Assembly: GCA_022495995.1 (NCBI GenBank)
Contig: JAFEMH010000519.1
Location: 620,001-684,000 of the forward strand
DNA: 64,000 bases
Source: Adenophora triphylla var. japonica
Taxonomy: Eukaryota; Streptophyta; Magnoliopsida; Asterales; Campanulaceae
Direction: 5' to 3'
Below the pieces are notes generated by a model, which was not told the DNA's origin, did not search any database, and saw nothing but the letters and a program-made list of their open reading frames with translations. Each line of letters begins with the position of its first letter. Position 1 is the first letter of the stretch. The position numbers and the translations under genes are program-made. Shown one piece after another: positions 54,855 to 64,000 of this stretch.

Positions 54855-56240
54855 ATGTCAGACTCACCGAGAAATCGTGACGGGAACGGAACCCCGCCAC
54901 CGGTAACAGATATGACACTGGAAGAAGCCATCCGGGCCTGTGAGGTTCACAAGAAACAAAAAGAGGATCAGCAAAATTTCATGGTACAGCTTCTGAATGA
55001 ATGAGGTATAGTAGCTAGCCCCCAACCAGACGGTACTTTCGTTCTAATCGAGGATGACGATCCTCCCCGATCAGCTCCTCAAACCTTCAACCAGGTTCCT
55101 CCCCCGTCAAACTACGGGAATCCTTCAAATCAAGGAAACAGCCGACCGAGGCTTCATATTGCCACCTCTCAAGGCACCCCCATCATATACGGCCAAGCCG
55201 GTTCTACCCCCATCACTCAATATAACCAGCGCAACGCTGGGCCATCTCAAACAGATCCCAATATCCTCCAGTATCCTCCCGGGTTCAACCCGTTGCCTAT
55301 ACACGAACCTCAAAACATCGGGACGAAACCCCGATACAACCCAGAAAAGGCCCCCATATATCCACATATATCAAGCCTCCCACCTTCAATTACTGCTTCT
55401 CTAATAGCAGCACCCGGCCCCGAGCCTCAAAGTCCACCACTGGACCCAACCCTGGCCTGGATGGTCGAACAAATGAAAGACCTGAAAGCCAGCATGGGCA
55501 ACTCAAAGAAAGAAACGCTCAGATCTACAGATCCGGGAATGGTCACACCTCTCCCTGCCAAGTTCAGAATGCCAGAAATGGACAGATTCGACGGGACCGA
55601 ATGCCCACAGACACATGTTGACACCTACGTTCTCGGCATGAGAGCAAAAGGAGCAACCCTCCAGCAAATGGCCGACCATTTCCAGCACACTCTCAAGAGT
55701 TCAGCATTACGGTGGTTCCTAAGGGTCAAGCCTGCAGATCGCCATACCTGGGATCAGATCAGCAACATCTTCCTGGAGCGGTACCGATCCAACCTAGAAT
55801 GGGAGACAAGTCGTGAAGACTTAATCACCACCGAGCAGAAAGCAGACGAAAGTGTTGGAGAATTCTACAAAAGGTGGAGTTGGAAACTCTCCGAAATCAT
55901 GGAGCCACTCTCCAAAGACGAACAAATGCGGATCTTCAAGTCCTGCTTGAGGCCGTCCATCAGAACACTCATCAGCCATCACTTCTTCCCGGATCTCCGA
56001 GCCATGGTCAATGCGGGCTCACAGTTCGAGAAGGACCTCAACGAAAAGGCGCTACGATTCCGTCTTACAGATACAGATCAACAACTGCATTCAATCCTGC
56101 ACCGGCCCCCGGCAAAGGGAAAGATACTTCTGTCAACTACATCCATCAGGGATAGCAGTCAAGCAACAGAAACCCAGCCCTGCAAAGCAACGAATCCTTC
56201 AAGAATTAACCTTCCATACGCTTCGACAAGCTGGATATGA
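54855..56240 (+). pseudogene. Tat gag
   Basis: The frame starts at ATG 54855 (MSDSPRNRDGNGTPPPVTDM), meets TGA at 55002-55004, then stays open to 56240. A Pro-rich N-terminal part is followed by the Retrotrans_gag domain (about 55555-56050: PAKFRMPEMDRFDGTECPQT, ALRWFLRVKPADRHTWDQIS, RSNLEWETSREDL, GEFYKRWSWKLSEI). Apart from the early stop the gag body is intact, so a shorter gag could start at an internal ATG (for example 55293 or 55461). Confidence 0.82.
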
Positions 56241-56430
56241 CTCTGAGTAAAATGCTGGAAGGACTAATCAAAGAAGGCCTCCTCAAGCCTGTTGAAAACT
56301 ACAAACCGAAGAATCCACACGGCTCAATGCCAAAAGCAAGTCTTGCACCTTCCACCAATACCATGGGCACACAACGACAAGCTGCACGGGGTTACGGTAT
56401 GAGATCTAGAATCTGATAGAAGAAGGAAAG
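56241..56430 (+). pseudogene. Frameshifted region with CHHC zinc knuckle
   Basis: A short frame (MTLSKMLEGLIKEGLLKPV, from 56236) and, in another frame, a CX2HX4HX4C knuckle (56344-56385, C-TF-H-QYHG-H-TTTS-C) followed by LRYEI, a TAG, and NLIEEGKLE. This is the usual gag-to-protease linker of Tat elements, broken by indels and a stop. Confidence 0.7.
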
Positions 56431-58083
56431 TTGGAGCGTCCCCGCGGACCTAATACAGTCAAAAACCCTTTTCCGAACAACAACAGTGTAAACTCCATCG
56501 AGTGGGTGCCAACGAAGATTGCAGCAAAGCCAGTTCCTCCGCCTCTTCCAGCCAAGTCCTCATCAGACGTCCACATCTGGTATGATGTATGTGACTGCTC
56601 CGAATGCCTCGAATATGAGTTCCAGGACATGATTAGGGGCGATTCTCCCAGAAAGCAGAAGAAACAGTCTTCTCAGCAGAAATTGAAAGAAATATACGAA
56701 GTCAGAGACGCCAACGTGGGTACACTCGGAGAGCCATCCGGGAAGTTCGATTACTATGTGCTCTACTCCAGCAAGTCTTCCCTTCCTTCAAGCAGCACAG
56801 CTTCAGAACAGACAGGGGTGGGAAAGCCGAAATATCCTGCTGACACCAAAGCTCAGACCTCAGGACACAAGAAGATCTCAAATCTCGGCAACCTTACTGC
56901 CAGCCAGAAGCCTAATCCCCCGCATGATCAGCCAAGGTTCAACTTGCCCAACTTCAGAGCACAGGCCGGCAAAGGAAAGTCAAAACCAACCTGGCACTCG
57001 CACTCAATCAACGTGCTGACAAAGGGCGGCCACCGCCATAAGCAACCTCAGTGCAATCCCGAGGCACCACCAAAACCTTTGCCTCTCAAGAGGAAGATAG
57101 GAAATGGATGGCTCAATGATTCTCCCTCTCCAGAAAGAGATAAGATCTACGATTCCAGACTGTACGACATCATGCTCACCTTCTGTGATGAAGACCTGCC
57201 AAAAGGGTTTACAGGACACAACGAAGCTCTGCACATCACTATTCGGCTCAACACTATCTCCCTCCCTGGAGTCCTGGTAGACAACGGATCAGCAGTCAAC
57301 GTCCTTCCCCTCAGCATGATGCGAGCCTTACGCATCGATGAAGGCCATATGACCCCATCTGCCCGAACTATCAAAGCATACGACAGCACGTCTCGTCCCA
57401 TCCTGGGAACGGTGACTCTGGAGCTCTGGTTCGAAACCCAAATGGTGCCAGTAAAGTTCCACGTGATGGACATTCCGTCCGAATTTACAGCTCTGCTGGG
57501 ACGCCCATGGCTACACCACATGAAGGCCATAGCCTCCACTCTCCATCAGTGTGTCAAGTTCATAAACCGACAAGGAGATCTCGAGGTCATCAGAGGAGAC
57601 AGTTTCCTCATAGGCAACGAAGCCGAAATGCCAACTAAGCGTGCCCGCAGCCATGCACCTGTGCTACCTCCTGCAAACCGACAAAAGGACAACCGGGGCA
57701 AATCTCATCAGAATCCCTCAGAGTCCGGAGGTGCTAACTACGTCAACGCCCTCGAGCAGGAAGATCCTGAAGCAGTCAGATTCATCAAGTTCAATTGCCG
57801 TTTTCGAAACTTGAGTCCAGAATGGAAAGAAACCTTGGACACCGTAATGACCCGAGCACACAAACCCCTCATCTCTGATCAGAAGTTCGTAAGCATCCTT
57901 CGAGCGAACTCTCTGGCCACACCAGGTGAAGAAATCTTCACAATAAAGGTCAACAGGCACCGGCACACTCATGAAGAATGCATGGCAGTCATCTGGGATG
58001 TTTTACACACAGAATTTTCCATCGAGCCCCTCTGCTCAAGCAGAGGACATGAAGTCTTTCTAGCAGTACCTGCTTCGCAATAG
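56431..58083 (+). CDS. Tat protease-containing frame (module 1)
   Basis: An open frame of 550 codons with no stop. The N-terminal half is Pro/Ser/Lys-rich and low in complexity. The aspartic protease spans about residues 265-375: DLPKGFTGHNEALHITI, active site VDNGSAVNVLPL (Asp284), KAYDSTSRPILGTVTLELWF and ALLGRPWLHHMKAIASTLHQ. The C-terminal 110 residues (VRFIKFNCRFRNLSPEWKET; EECMAVIWDVL) resemble a sequence repeated at 58188-58480. The active site and flap are intact, so it may be an active protease. It lies directly after the gag zinc knuckle, the normal position. Confidence 0.78.
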   Translation: MERPRGPNTVKNPFPNNNSVNSIEWVPTKIAAKPVPPPLPAKSSSDVHIWYDVCDCSECLEYEFQDMIRGDSPRKQKKQSSQQKLKEIYEVRDANVGTLGEPSGKFDYYVLYSSKSSLPSSSTASEQTGVGKPKYPADTKAQTSGHKKISNLGNLTASQKPNPPHDQPRFNLPNFRAQAGKGKSKPTWHSHSINVLTKGGHRHKQPQCNPEAPPKPLPLKRKIGNGWLNDSPSPERDKIYDSRLYDIMLTFCDEDLPKGFTGHNEALHITIRLNTISLPGVLVDNGSAVNVLPLSMMRALRIDEGHMTPSARTIKAYDSTSRPILGTVTLELWFETQMVPVKFHVMDIPSEFTALLGRPWLHHMKAIASTLHQCVKFINRQGDLEVIRGDSFLIGNEAEMPTKRARSHAPVLPPANRQKDNRGKSHQNPSESGGANYVNALEQEDPEAVRFIKFNCRFRNLSPEWKETLDTVMTRAHKPLISDQKFVSILRANSLATPGEEIFTIKVNRHRHTHEECMAVIWDVLHTEFSIEPLCSSRGHEVFLAVPASQ

Positions 58084-58447
58084 GGCACGAGACGTCCTTT
58101 AATATGGGTTGAACCGTCAGAGGCAACGAATCAGAACTCTCCAGAGTAGAAGACGCGGCAGATCCGCAGGAAGATCCTTACATACACATGCTCAATTTCG
58201 GGGATGACATCAGTTCCGACAAGGTCACCTATGATGAAGGATCAAATACCATGGAAATCGTCAAACTTAATGTCCAGTATAGACAGTTATTCGGCGAATG
58301 GAAGCAAATGGTAGACATGACAAAGAATCCTTCTGATCATGTAACCGATGACGACTTCGTCAACATCATCTTCTCCAGATATCCCGATGAGACATAGGAT
58401 CCAGTCCTTATTGTCAGATTCTGCGATGTGGAAGTTACCCTCGATGA
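58084..58447 (+). pseudogene. Diverged second copy of the C-terminal protease-frame module
   Basis: A frame at 58188-58397 (VKLNVQYRQLFGEWKQMVDM, DDDFVNIIFSRYPDE) followed after a TAG by DPVLIVRFCDVEVTLDDCLI lines up with residues about 450-540 of the preceding frame (IKFNCRFRNLSPEWKETLDT; DQKFVSILR; IFTIKV; HEECMAVIWDVL). It appears to be an old duplicate. Function unknown. Confidence 0.5.
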
Positions 58448-59815
58448 TTGCCTGATCATGGTAAACGAGGTCCTCGTCAAAAGAGCTCAAGCTCATCATC
58501 ATTTCCAACTATCAGCCCCAGTGGCAATCGGCCCGTGCCGTTAGTCAAACTCACAGCCAAGAGCGCCGCCAAGGCCGAAGGCATCGAGAAAGGAGACAAA
58601 GCTCCTTACCTTGCTACAAGTCAGATCAGCCTCGGGAACGCCTCCAGCAGCCACCCTGAGAACATCTCCGAAAGTGCTCCCAGCGAGACAGATCAAGCTT
58701 CCGAAGAAAGGAACGATCACCTCAGCATCATCATGCTCAAGTTCAACCCTATTCCCAGCCATCACGACCACGGATCCAGACATCCCGCTAGCAAGCTACT
58801 AGCACTGATAGATTTGGCTCTCGAACGAGATCATGAGACCATCAGCATCGCAGAATTCAACACGCCCGTCAGTTTGATCAAACAGATTTGGGCAGACTTC
58901 TTGGTGACCGAGATCAAAGAAGGCCGCATGGAATGTCTGAGCACGACTTCATTCGTCAATATAATCCAAGTGTTTCCGCCATTCGGAGATTTGGATGTAA
59001 TGACAGTTCTAGACACCAGTCAGACAGCGCACACCTACAGAGACTGCTTAACTCTCGCAAGAAAAGCCCTTCTGGAACTAGGTGCACAAGAAAATCACCT
59101 CTGGGACGAAAACAAAGCTCAGAAGACTCACAGGGACCAAGCCCTTAAAGCGTCACAAGCAGTTTCGGACAGACAACTAGAGGCTACTCTAAACCAATTC
59201 GACCTCAAAGGTTTTGCCCACGGAAACTTCCTGGATTACCATCACTTCTCAATAAACCCCCTCTGGCAAGGGAGGGCGGTCAATGGTCCAAACAACCTAG
59301 GAGATGGAATGGCACAACACAAGGAATACCTAGCCCAGCAACATGAGGAATACAAGTGCTTATCTCCCCGAGAGAAGCAGGCCCTTTGTAAAAGCGACGA
59401 TGAAGACGATGAAGTTATTCTCTTCCAAGCCGATCATGAAGTCAACAAAACCGGAATCCCAAGGGTCCTGGGAGGATGGGAACGGATCATTTCCGTTCTC
59501 AAGTTAAAAGGCCAACTGGAGGAGGAAGGTCTATTAAAAAAGAAGAGAAAGATGGAAATACATCTCCAACAACTGCTCAGGGAGATTCCACAGACTACCG
59601 CATTCGTTTACAGAAACGATCAACTGGGACAAAAGTCAGTCACATGGGCAGACGTCCGGGAAGCCGTGTACTCACCTTCCGACATACCCGCCACTCAGTT
59701 AAAGCAACAGAGAAAACTCTCCCCGATGGAAGTTTATCTAGACTGCCGCATACGGTTCAAAGAAGCGTTGGCTATTCTCACCTGGGAAGAAACGCAAGCG
59801 CTAGCTCTTGACTAA
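58448..59815 (+). CDS. Unrecognised 455-codon frame inside Tat element
   Basis: Open from ATG 58448 to TAA-type stop at 59813-59815 without interruption. Composition is hydrophilic with Ser-rich N-terminus, an acidic patch (KSDDEDDEVILFQADHE, about residue 317), and a Lys-rich helix (EEEGLLKKKRKMEI). No membrane segment, zinc motif or protease/RT signature is visible. Tat/Ogre elements are known to carry extra frames of unknown role, usually upstream of gag or between domains; this one lies between two protease-like modules. I do not recognise the family. It could be a gag-pol linker expanded in this element. Confidence 0.5.
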   Translation: MPDHGKRGPRQKSSSSSSFPTISPSGNRPVPLVKLTAKSAAKAEGIEKGDKAPYLATSQISLGNASSSHPENISESAPSETDQASEERNDHLSIIMLKFNPIPSHHDHGSRHPASKLLALIDLALERDHETISIAEFNTPVSLIKQIWADFLVTEIKEGRMECLSTTSFVNIIQVFPPFGDLDVMTVLDTSQTAHTYRDCLTLARKALLELGAQENHLWDENKAQKTHRDQALKASQAVSDRQLEATLNQFDLKGFAHGNFLDYHHFSINPLWQGRAVNGPNNLGDGMAQHKEYLAQQHEEYKCLSPREKQALCKSDDEDDEVILFQADHEVNKTGIPRVLGGWERIISVLKLKGQLEEEGLLKKKRKMEIHLQQLLREIPQTTAFVYRNDQLGQKSVTWADVREAVYSPSDIPATQLKQQRKLSPMEVYLDCRIRFKEALAILTWEETQALALD

Positions 59816-59902
59816 GGCTCGACTACCAGAGAGCGGATTTAGGCTAAAAGCCGAGGAAAGTTAGAAAATCATGACTAGTGCTTATCTCAACTCAATAATG
59901 CC

Positions 59903-61088
59903 ATGAGCCTGCTCAACAAGAAGGAGAAAAATGCAGTATACCGTGAAGAGATCAGAGAAACAGTTCGCATGAACCAAGAACCCTCTAGCCTCCCCCGGAG
60001 GGTAAACCAGACACAGTTCAGTCCTAGCAAACACTGCTGCGCACTGACATTCGAACAAATGCGGCGAACCATAGGCTCCCTCCTTGCAGAGGCACCTAAA
60101 CCTGTATCTTGGGACATAATCCAAAGAGCTGATGAGTCTCCCGGGAAGACATCAACAGTCAACGAATTGAGAGAGGACATATGGCCCTGTGCTTCGAAAA
60201 ATCCTCCACTGACTATAGATCAACTTAGAGAAACATGTTCGAAAGAGACCAAGCCTGACGTTAACGTTCTGACCCGATCTGGTCAAATCCATGTGCTATC
60301 GCCCAAGGTTGCCAAAAAGCCAACAGAGCCAGAACCGCAACCCGATCTGCCCGAAGAAACAACTTTCGGAAAGGAGGACCCGATCCTCACTCAGCTCAAG
60401 CAGACCCAGGCGAACATTTCCCTGTGGTCCCTGCTCACATCTTCATACCCTCACAAGCTCAAGCTAGAGGAAAGTTTGGCCCGTACCATGGTCCCCGTGG
60501 GCCTTGACTCCGAGAAGAAGTAATCCAGATGATCGGCAACATCCACTATGGAAACATCATCACCTTCACAGACTTGGACCTGCCAAAATTTGGGGCTAAT
60601 CACAATGAGCCGCTCTACATCACTGTTCAGTTGGATGAGCGTCGCCTTCCCCGCGTACTGGTAGCGAAGGCTCCAGAATGAATGTCTTGCCCGCCAAGAT
60701 GATGGACCTGCTTGACATCAAGCCCACATATTTGAAGCCTTCAGTCCACACTGTCAAGGCTTACGATTCTACTTCCCGCACAGTTCTTGGGGTTGCTACT
60801 TTAAACATTTGGTTCGGCAAGCGGATGATCCCCATCAAATTTCAAGTGTTGGACATTCCGATCACTTTCACAGCCATCCTGGGATGACCCTGGCTGCATC
60901 AAATGAACGGCGTGGCATCCACCCTTCACCAATGTATCAAGTTCATGCAAGGCAACGAGCTGACAACAGTCTATGGCGACAGCGTCACCACCGAAGGGAC
61001 CTGCACCAACGGCATTCCAGTGTTAGAAATCAAGCATGACGACGATAGGGCATTAACTGGATTCACATTGGAAACTTCCAAAATCTAA
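59903..61088 (+). pseudogene. Second protease-like module (module 2), degenerate
   Basis: The first frame (59903-60523, 206 codons) carries the usual Tat pre-protease linker: NVLTRSGQIHVLSPK and PILTQLKQTQANISLWSLL. It is followed, after a stop, by HNEPLYITVQLDERRLPRVL, where the expected Asp-Asn-Gly-Ser active site is replaced (VAKAPE, near 60660-60680), then KAYDSTSRTVLGVATLNIWF (60752-60811), a TGA in place of Arg of LGRPWL (60885), and ASTLHQCIKF. It is clearly homologous to module 1 (57190-57560) but cannot be catalytic. Confidence 0.8.
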
Positions 61089-61129
61089 ATATGCAGCGTG
61101 GACCTTCCACTATTCTAGGACAAAATCCC

Positions 61130-61541
61130 TCCTGCCATGAAGATGATGAAACTCATTAACTTTATACTAGGACTGGGGCTCGGCAAAAGGTTACAAGGCC
61201 AACACAAAGTCATCAAAGTCAAGGACCACACTACAGTCTAGGGGCTCGGTCATGTGCCAACACCAGCTGACATCAAGGAAGACAAGAGGCTCGCCAACAC
61301 CAAAGCAGCAGCCCGTAAAAGAGGAACCTCCTACGGAACACCCAACCTCCGACCTTACAGCTTTGACCTCGCTCGCTACTTCGTCAAAGGAACCGACATC
61401 AGAACTGAAGGAACCGACATCAAAACTGAGGGAACCGACAGCAGAATTGAGGGAACCGACAGTGGAACCGACAGCAGAACTGAGGAAACCGACAACGAAA
61501 CTGATAAAGATGAGAAAGGAATAAGAGAAGTCAGTACATAG
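61130..61541 (+). pseudogene. G-patch-like region and 21-bp repeat
   Basis: KMMKLINFILGLGLGKRLQG then VKDHTTV and, after a TAG, GLGHVPTPADIKEDKRLANT resembles the G-patch-like segment that follows protease in Tat-type elements. 61385-61503 is a minisatellite of about 21 bp (GGAACCGACATCAGAACTGA and variants), coding for EPTSELK-like repeats in one frame. Stops occur at about 61240 and 61540. Confidence 0.55.
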
Positions 61542-62580
61542 ACTACAGAAAGGATGGGAAAACTGGCATAGGACCTCAAGCGTTTCAGAGGAATCAAGGC
61601 TAATCCGATAAGGGGAGCATTCCTCGACATCACTGCTCTACCTGGACCAATTGCCACCACAGTTCAGCATGAGTACTCATTCAAAGGGATCCCTGACATA
61701 GAAGAGCAGCTCGAGACACTCTTCATGGGAAACAGAATGTTCGGGTCAGCCTACGAGGCCACATTCGAAACAGTGACTCCAAAGCAGAAATAACCAGAAT
61801 TCGTGGAAGATGCTCTCAGTGGACCCGCTCTACAGAATCTTTTCGAAGAAGTTATGGAGGTGCCAAACCTAATTGACCTGGGCTCCGAGAACAATGTGAT
61901 CGCCATGATCGGGACAGCAGAAGCCAAGCCTCTCGATCCCCGAACCCTCACCAAGCATCCAGCAATGCCACTGAAAAATTGGGTGACATTCACCGGACCA
62001 AGGGCAAGCTAGACAGAAATGGAAGACAAAATGGGCCTGCACCCATATCTCTCTAAACCTAGTCTCAAACCCTCCGAGTCTGTCATTATCAAAGTCCAGT
62101 CCTTTGAGTCATCCGACGGACTCACGTCGGAAGACTATGATAACGTAGCCAACAATGTATTCCCATTCGTCTTAAATGAAAAATTTGACCTTTCGGATTA
62201 TCCCCTCATTGCCACTTTAACAACTGATAAGTTAACGAACAACTTAAAAGAAGTTAATAATGACTCACTTGATAAAGAAGCAGACACACTAAACGAACAA
62301 TACATTAAAGAAGTTCTCAAGCGTGTAGTTGACCAAGAGGACAATCGAACCCAAGTTGCCGAAGAGGTTATGACTAAAGTAAACATGGGGTCAGTGCAAG
62401 AGCCTAAAGAGACACAAGTGGGCAGTTTCTTCGCCGGTGCAGAAAAAGAAGCCCTGATAAATCTCCTCAAAGAATATGTTGACGTGTTTGCCTGGTCATA
62501 CCAAGACATGCCAGGACTCGATCCCTCAATCATGGAGCACAGAATCCCTCTGGATCTAGAATCTAAGCCTGTCAAATAGA
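61542..62580 (+). pseudogene. Tat protease-RT linker
   Basis: Broken frames with acidic linker sequence (62019-62579, 186 codons) ending in the conserved start of the gypsy RT region: LINLLKEYVDVFAWSYQDMP and MEHRIPLDLESKPVK. The stop codon at 62577 lies just before the RT proper. Confidence 0.7.
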
Positions 62581-63606
62581 AACTGCACAAGATCAAGCCA
62601 TAATGGTCTCTGTAAGTGAAAGAAGAAGTTGAGAAGATGCTCCGCGTCGGCTTCATCAGAGTAATTGAGTACCCGACCTGGCTCTCCAACATTGTAACGG
62701 TCACCAAGGCCAATGGAAAGGTCAGATGCTGTGTAGATTTCTGAGATCTCAACAAGGCCAGCCCTAAAGATGATTTCCCACAGCCCAACATCAACATGCT
62801 GGTCGATACCACGATAAATTTCGAAGTAAAATCCTTTGTGGATGGTTTCGCCGGATACAATCAGATCAAGATGTCCGAAGAAGATCAGGCCAAGACTGCC
62901 CTCTTCCATAACATGATCCACAAAGAAATCGAAGTGTACGTCAATGACATGATCATCCACTCCAAAGCATCAGACATGCAGCACATGACAGATTTGAGAA
63001 ATTTCTTCAACATACTCAGAAAAAACTCCATGAGATTGAATCCTGCAAAGTGCACATTCGGCGTCAAACGAGGCAAAGTACTGGGGTATATGGTCACAGA
63101 AAGAGGCATCAAAGCAGATCCCAAGAAAATCAAGGCCATCATTGACATGAAGCCACCGCAGACACTGACAGAAGTGAAAAGTTTCATGGGAAGACTTCAA
63201 TACATCACCCGCTTCATCAACCAGCTGACATCTCTCTGCGAGCCAATGTTCAAGCTAATGAAGAAAAATGCTGACATCAAATGGGACTCCGAATGCCAAA
63301 CAGCCTTCGAGAAAATCAAGACACACTTGGTGAATCCCCCAATCCCGTGCCTGCCACATGAGGATAAGCCACTCCTCCTATACCTAACAGTGACAGACAC
63401 GTCAATTAGGGCTATGCTGGCACAAGAACAGAAAGATTCCAGAGTTGAGCATGCAATCTACTTCGTGAGCCGAAAGCTTCAGGGAAGTGGACTCAGCTAC
63501 TCAGCATTAGAGAAAACTTGTACCGCCTTGGTATGGGTAGTCGGGAAATTAAAACACTACATGCAGTCACATTCAGTGCTCCTGGTCTCCAAGATGGACA
63601 TTTCAT
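62581..63606 (+). pseudogene. Tat reverse transcriptase and RNase H, deleted
   Basis: RT blocks: EEVEKMLRVGFIRVIEYPTW, NGKVRCCVDF (then TGA), DLNKASPKDDFPQPNINMLV, FAGYNQIKMSEEDQAKTA. About 40 codons that normally carry the MPFGLKNA block are missing (junction near 62900), and the catalytic box reads YVND instead of YVDD (about 62937-62948). From 63010 the connection and RNase H follow (NPAKCTFGVKRGKVLGYMV, TLTEVKSFMGRLQYITRFIN, LLLYLTVTDTSIRAMLAQEQ). The deletion, stops and active-site change make it inactive. Confidence 0.85.
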
Positions 63607-64000
63607 GATATCTCTTCAACAAGCCATCTCTATCAATGAGATTAGCCAAGTGGTCATTCTTCCTGGCTGAATTCGACATCAAGTACATGACCAGAAAATC
63701 AACAAAGGGTCGAGTAATGGCAGATCAACTGGCAGACTTCCCAAGCAGTGAACTCAAGGGTCCTGATCCGCAGTTTCCAGATGACGGGATCTTCTCACTA
63801 AACAGCGCAAACCGCTGGCAACTCTCCTTTGATGGGGCAGCCAACAAGAAGGGAAATGGTATTGGAATGCTCCTGGTCGATCCTAAAGACGAGCACACTC
63901 CCATAGCCATCAAACTGAATTTTGAAGCAACCAATAATGCAGTAGAATATGAAGCTTGTGCAGAAGGCCTAAAAGCCGCTCTTGAACGCAACATCACAGA
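63607..64000 (+). pseudogene. Tat RNase H end and archaeal-type RNase H start
   Basis: After a TGA at 63606-63608 the frame continues with SMRLAKWSFFLAEFDIKYMT and VMADQLADFPSSEL, the end of the RT-RNase H unit. WQLSFDGAANKKGNGIGMLL (from about 63819) and NNAVEYEACAEGLKAALERN then start the second, archaeal-type RNase H diagnostic of Tat elements. It runs past the window end. Confidence 0.8.

Larger units (their letters stand above)
51573..64000 (+). mobile_element. Large Tat-lineage Ty3/gypsy element, cut by window end
   Basis: The 5' LTR (51573-53546) begins TGTAACTACCC and ends AATTTCA, followed by the primer-binding site TTGGCGACTCCGCTGGGGA (53548-53566), the kind used by Tat/Ogre elements. 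After a 1.3-kb leader come gag, a CHHC zinc knuckle, protease, extra frames, a second protease-like module, a G-patch-like region, RT, RNase H and the start of a second, archaeal-type RNase H (64000). The additional RNase H places it in the Tat group. Frames contain stops and frameshifts, and the RT is deleted. Integrase and the 3' LTR lie outside the window. Confidence 0.85.

Noticed and set aside
62198..62860. 220-codon minus-strand frame
   Set aside because: Antisense to the Tat protease-RT linker and RT, which have clear family similarity on the plus strand.

Overview
The window is nuclear DNA of a flowering plant, most likely a eudicot. It holds three tandem copies of an intron-containing plant soluble epoxide hydrolase gene, surrounded by plant-type transposable elements: Ty1/copia and Ty3/gypsy elements (several with the plant primer-binding site TGGTATCAGAGC), a gypsy element with a Tat-type second RNase H, an RTE LINE, tRNA-derived SINEs, hAT, MULE and PIF/Harbinger derivatives, and Stowaway-like MITEs. 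The species cannot be named from the sequence alone. No rRNA, genuine tRNA, CRISPR array or bacterial-type gene was seen.

Layout. 1-7.6 kb: two related hAT-type elements, one an internal-deletion derivative and one with a frameshifted transposase. The second holds a 1.3-kb MULE-like element (9-bp target duplication) and a hairpin MITE. 7.65-11.6 kb: a second copy of the same MULE-like family, invaded by a 2.7-kb copia element that codes only for gag and protease. 11.7-15.5 kb: another shortened copia element with a perfect 5-bp duplication. 15.7-45.4 kb: the epoxide hydrolase cluster on the minus strand. EH1 (15.7-16.9 kb) and EH3 (41.0-45.4 kb) read as complete three-exon genes. EH2 (21.5-30.0 kb) has all exons, but a stop codon at the start of exon 3 and a 5.2-kb chromovirus in its second intron. 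Between them lie a hAT element enclosing a Pack-MULE that carries a spliceable fragment of an HROB-like OB-fold gene (19.0-21.1 kb), a palindrome-rich MULE (30.2-31.0 kb), a solo LTR (31.6-32.6 kb), a complete but broken copia element (32.8-39.2 kb) and a strongly deleted copia element (39.8-40.4 kb). 46.3-64 kb: a multi-layer nest. A near full-length RTE LINE sits in a PIF/Harbinger derivative, which may itself sit in the LTR of a gypsy element. The gag of that gypsy element is cut by a large Tat-lineage gypsy element running off the window end.

How it works together. The only probable host genes are EH1 and EH3. Both keep the alpha/beta-hydrolase nucleophile, lid tyrosines, acid and histidine, and should hydrolyse epoxides to diols. 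EH2 is most likely a pseudogene. Everything else is mobile DNA, almost all of it non-autonomous or broken. Exact target-site duplications, read directly from the sequence, define most element borders and their nesting order.

Best candidates for something unusual are the Pack-MULE with a 162-codon spliceable HROB-like frame and five near-perfect palindromes, and the Tat element, which has two protease-like modules separated by an open 455-codon reading frame I do not recognise.
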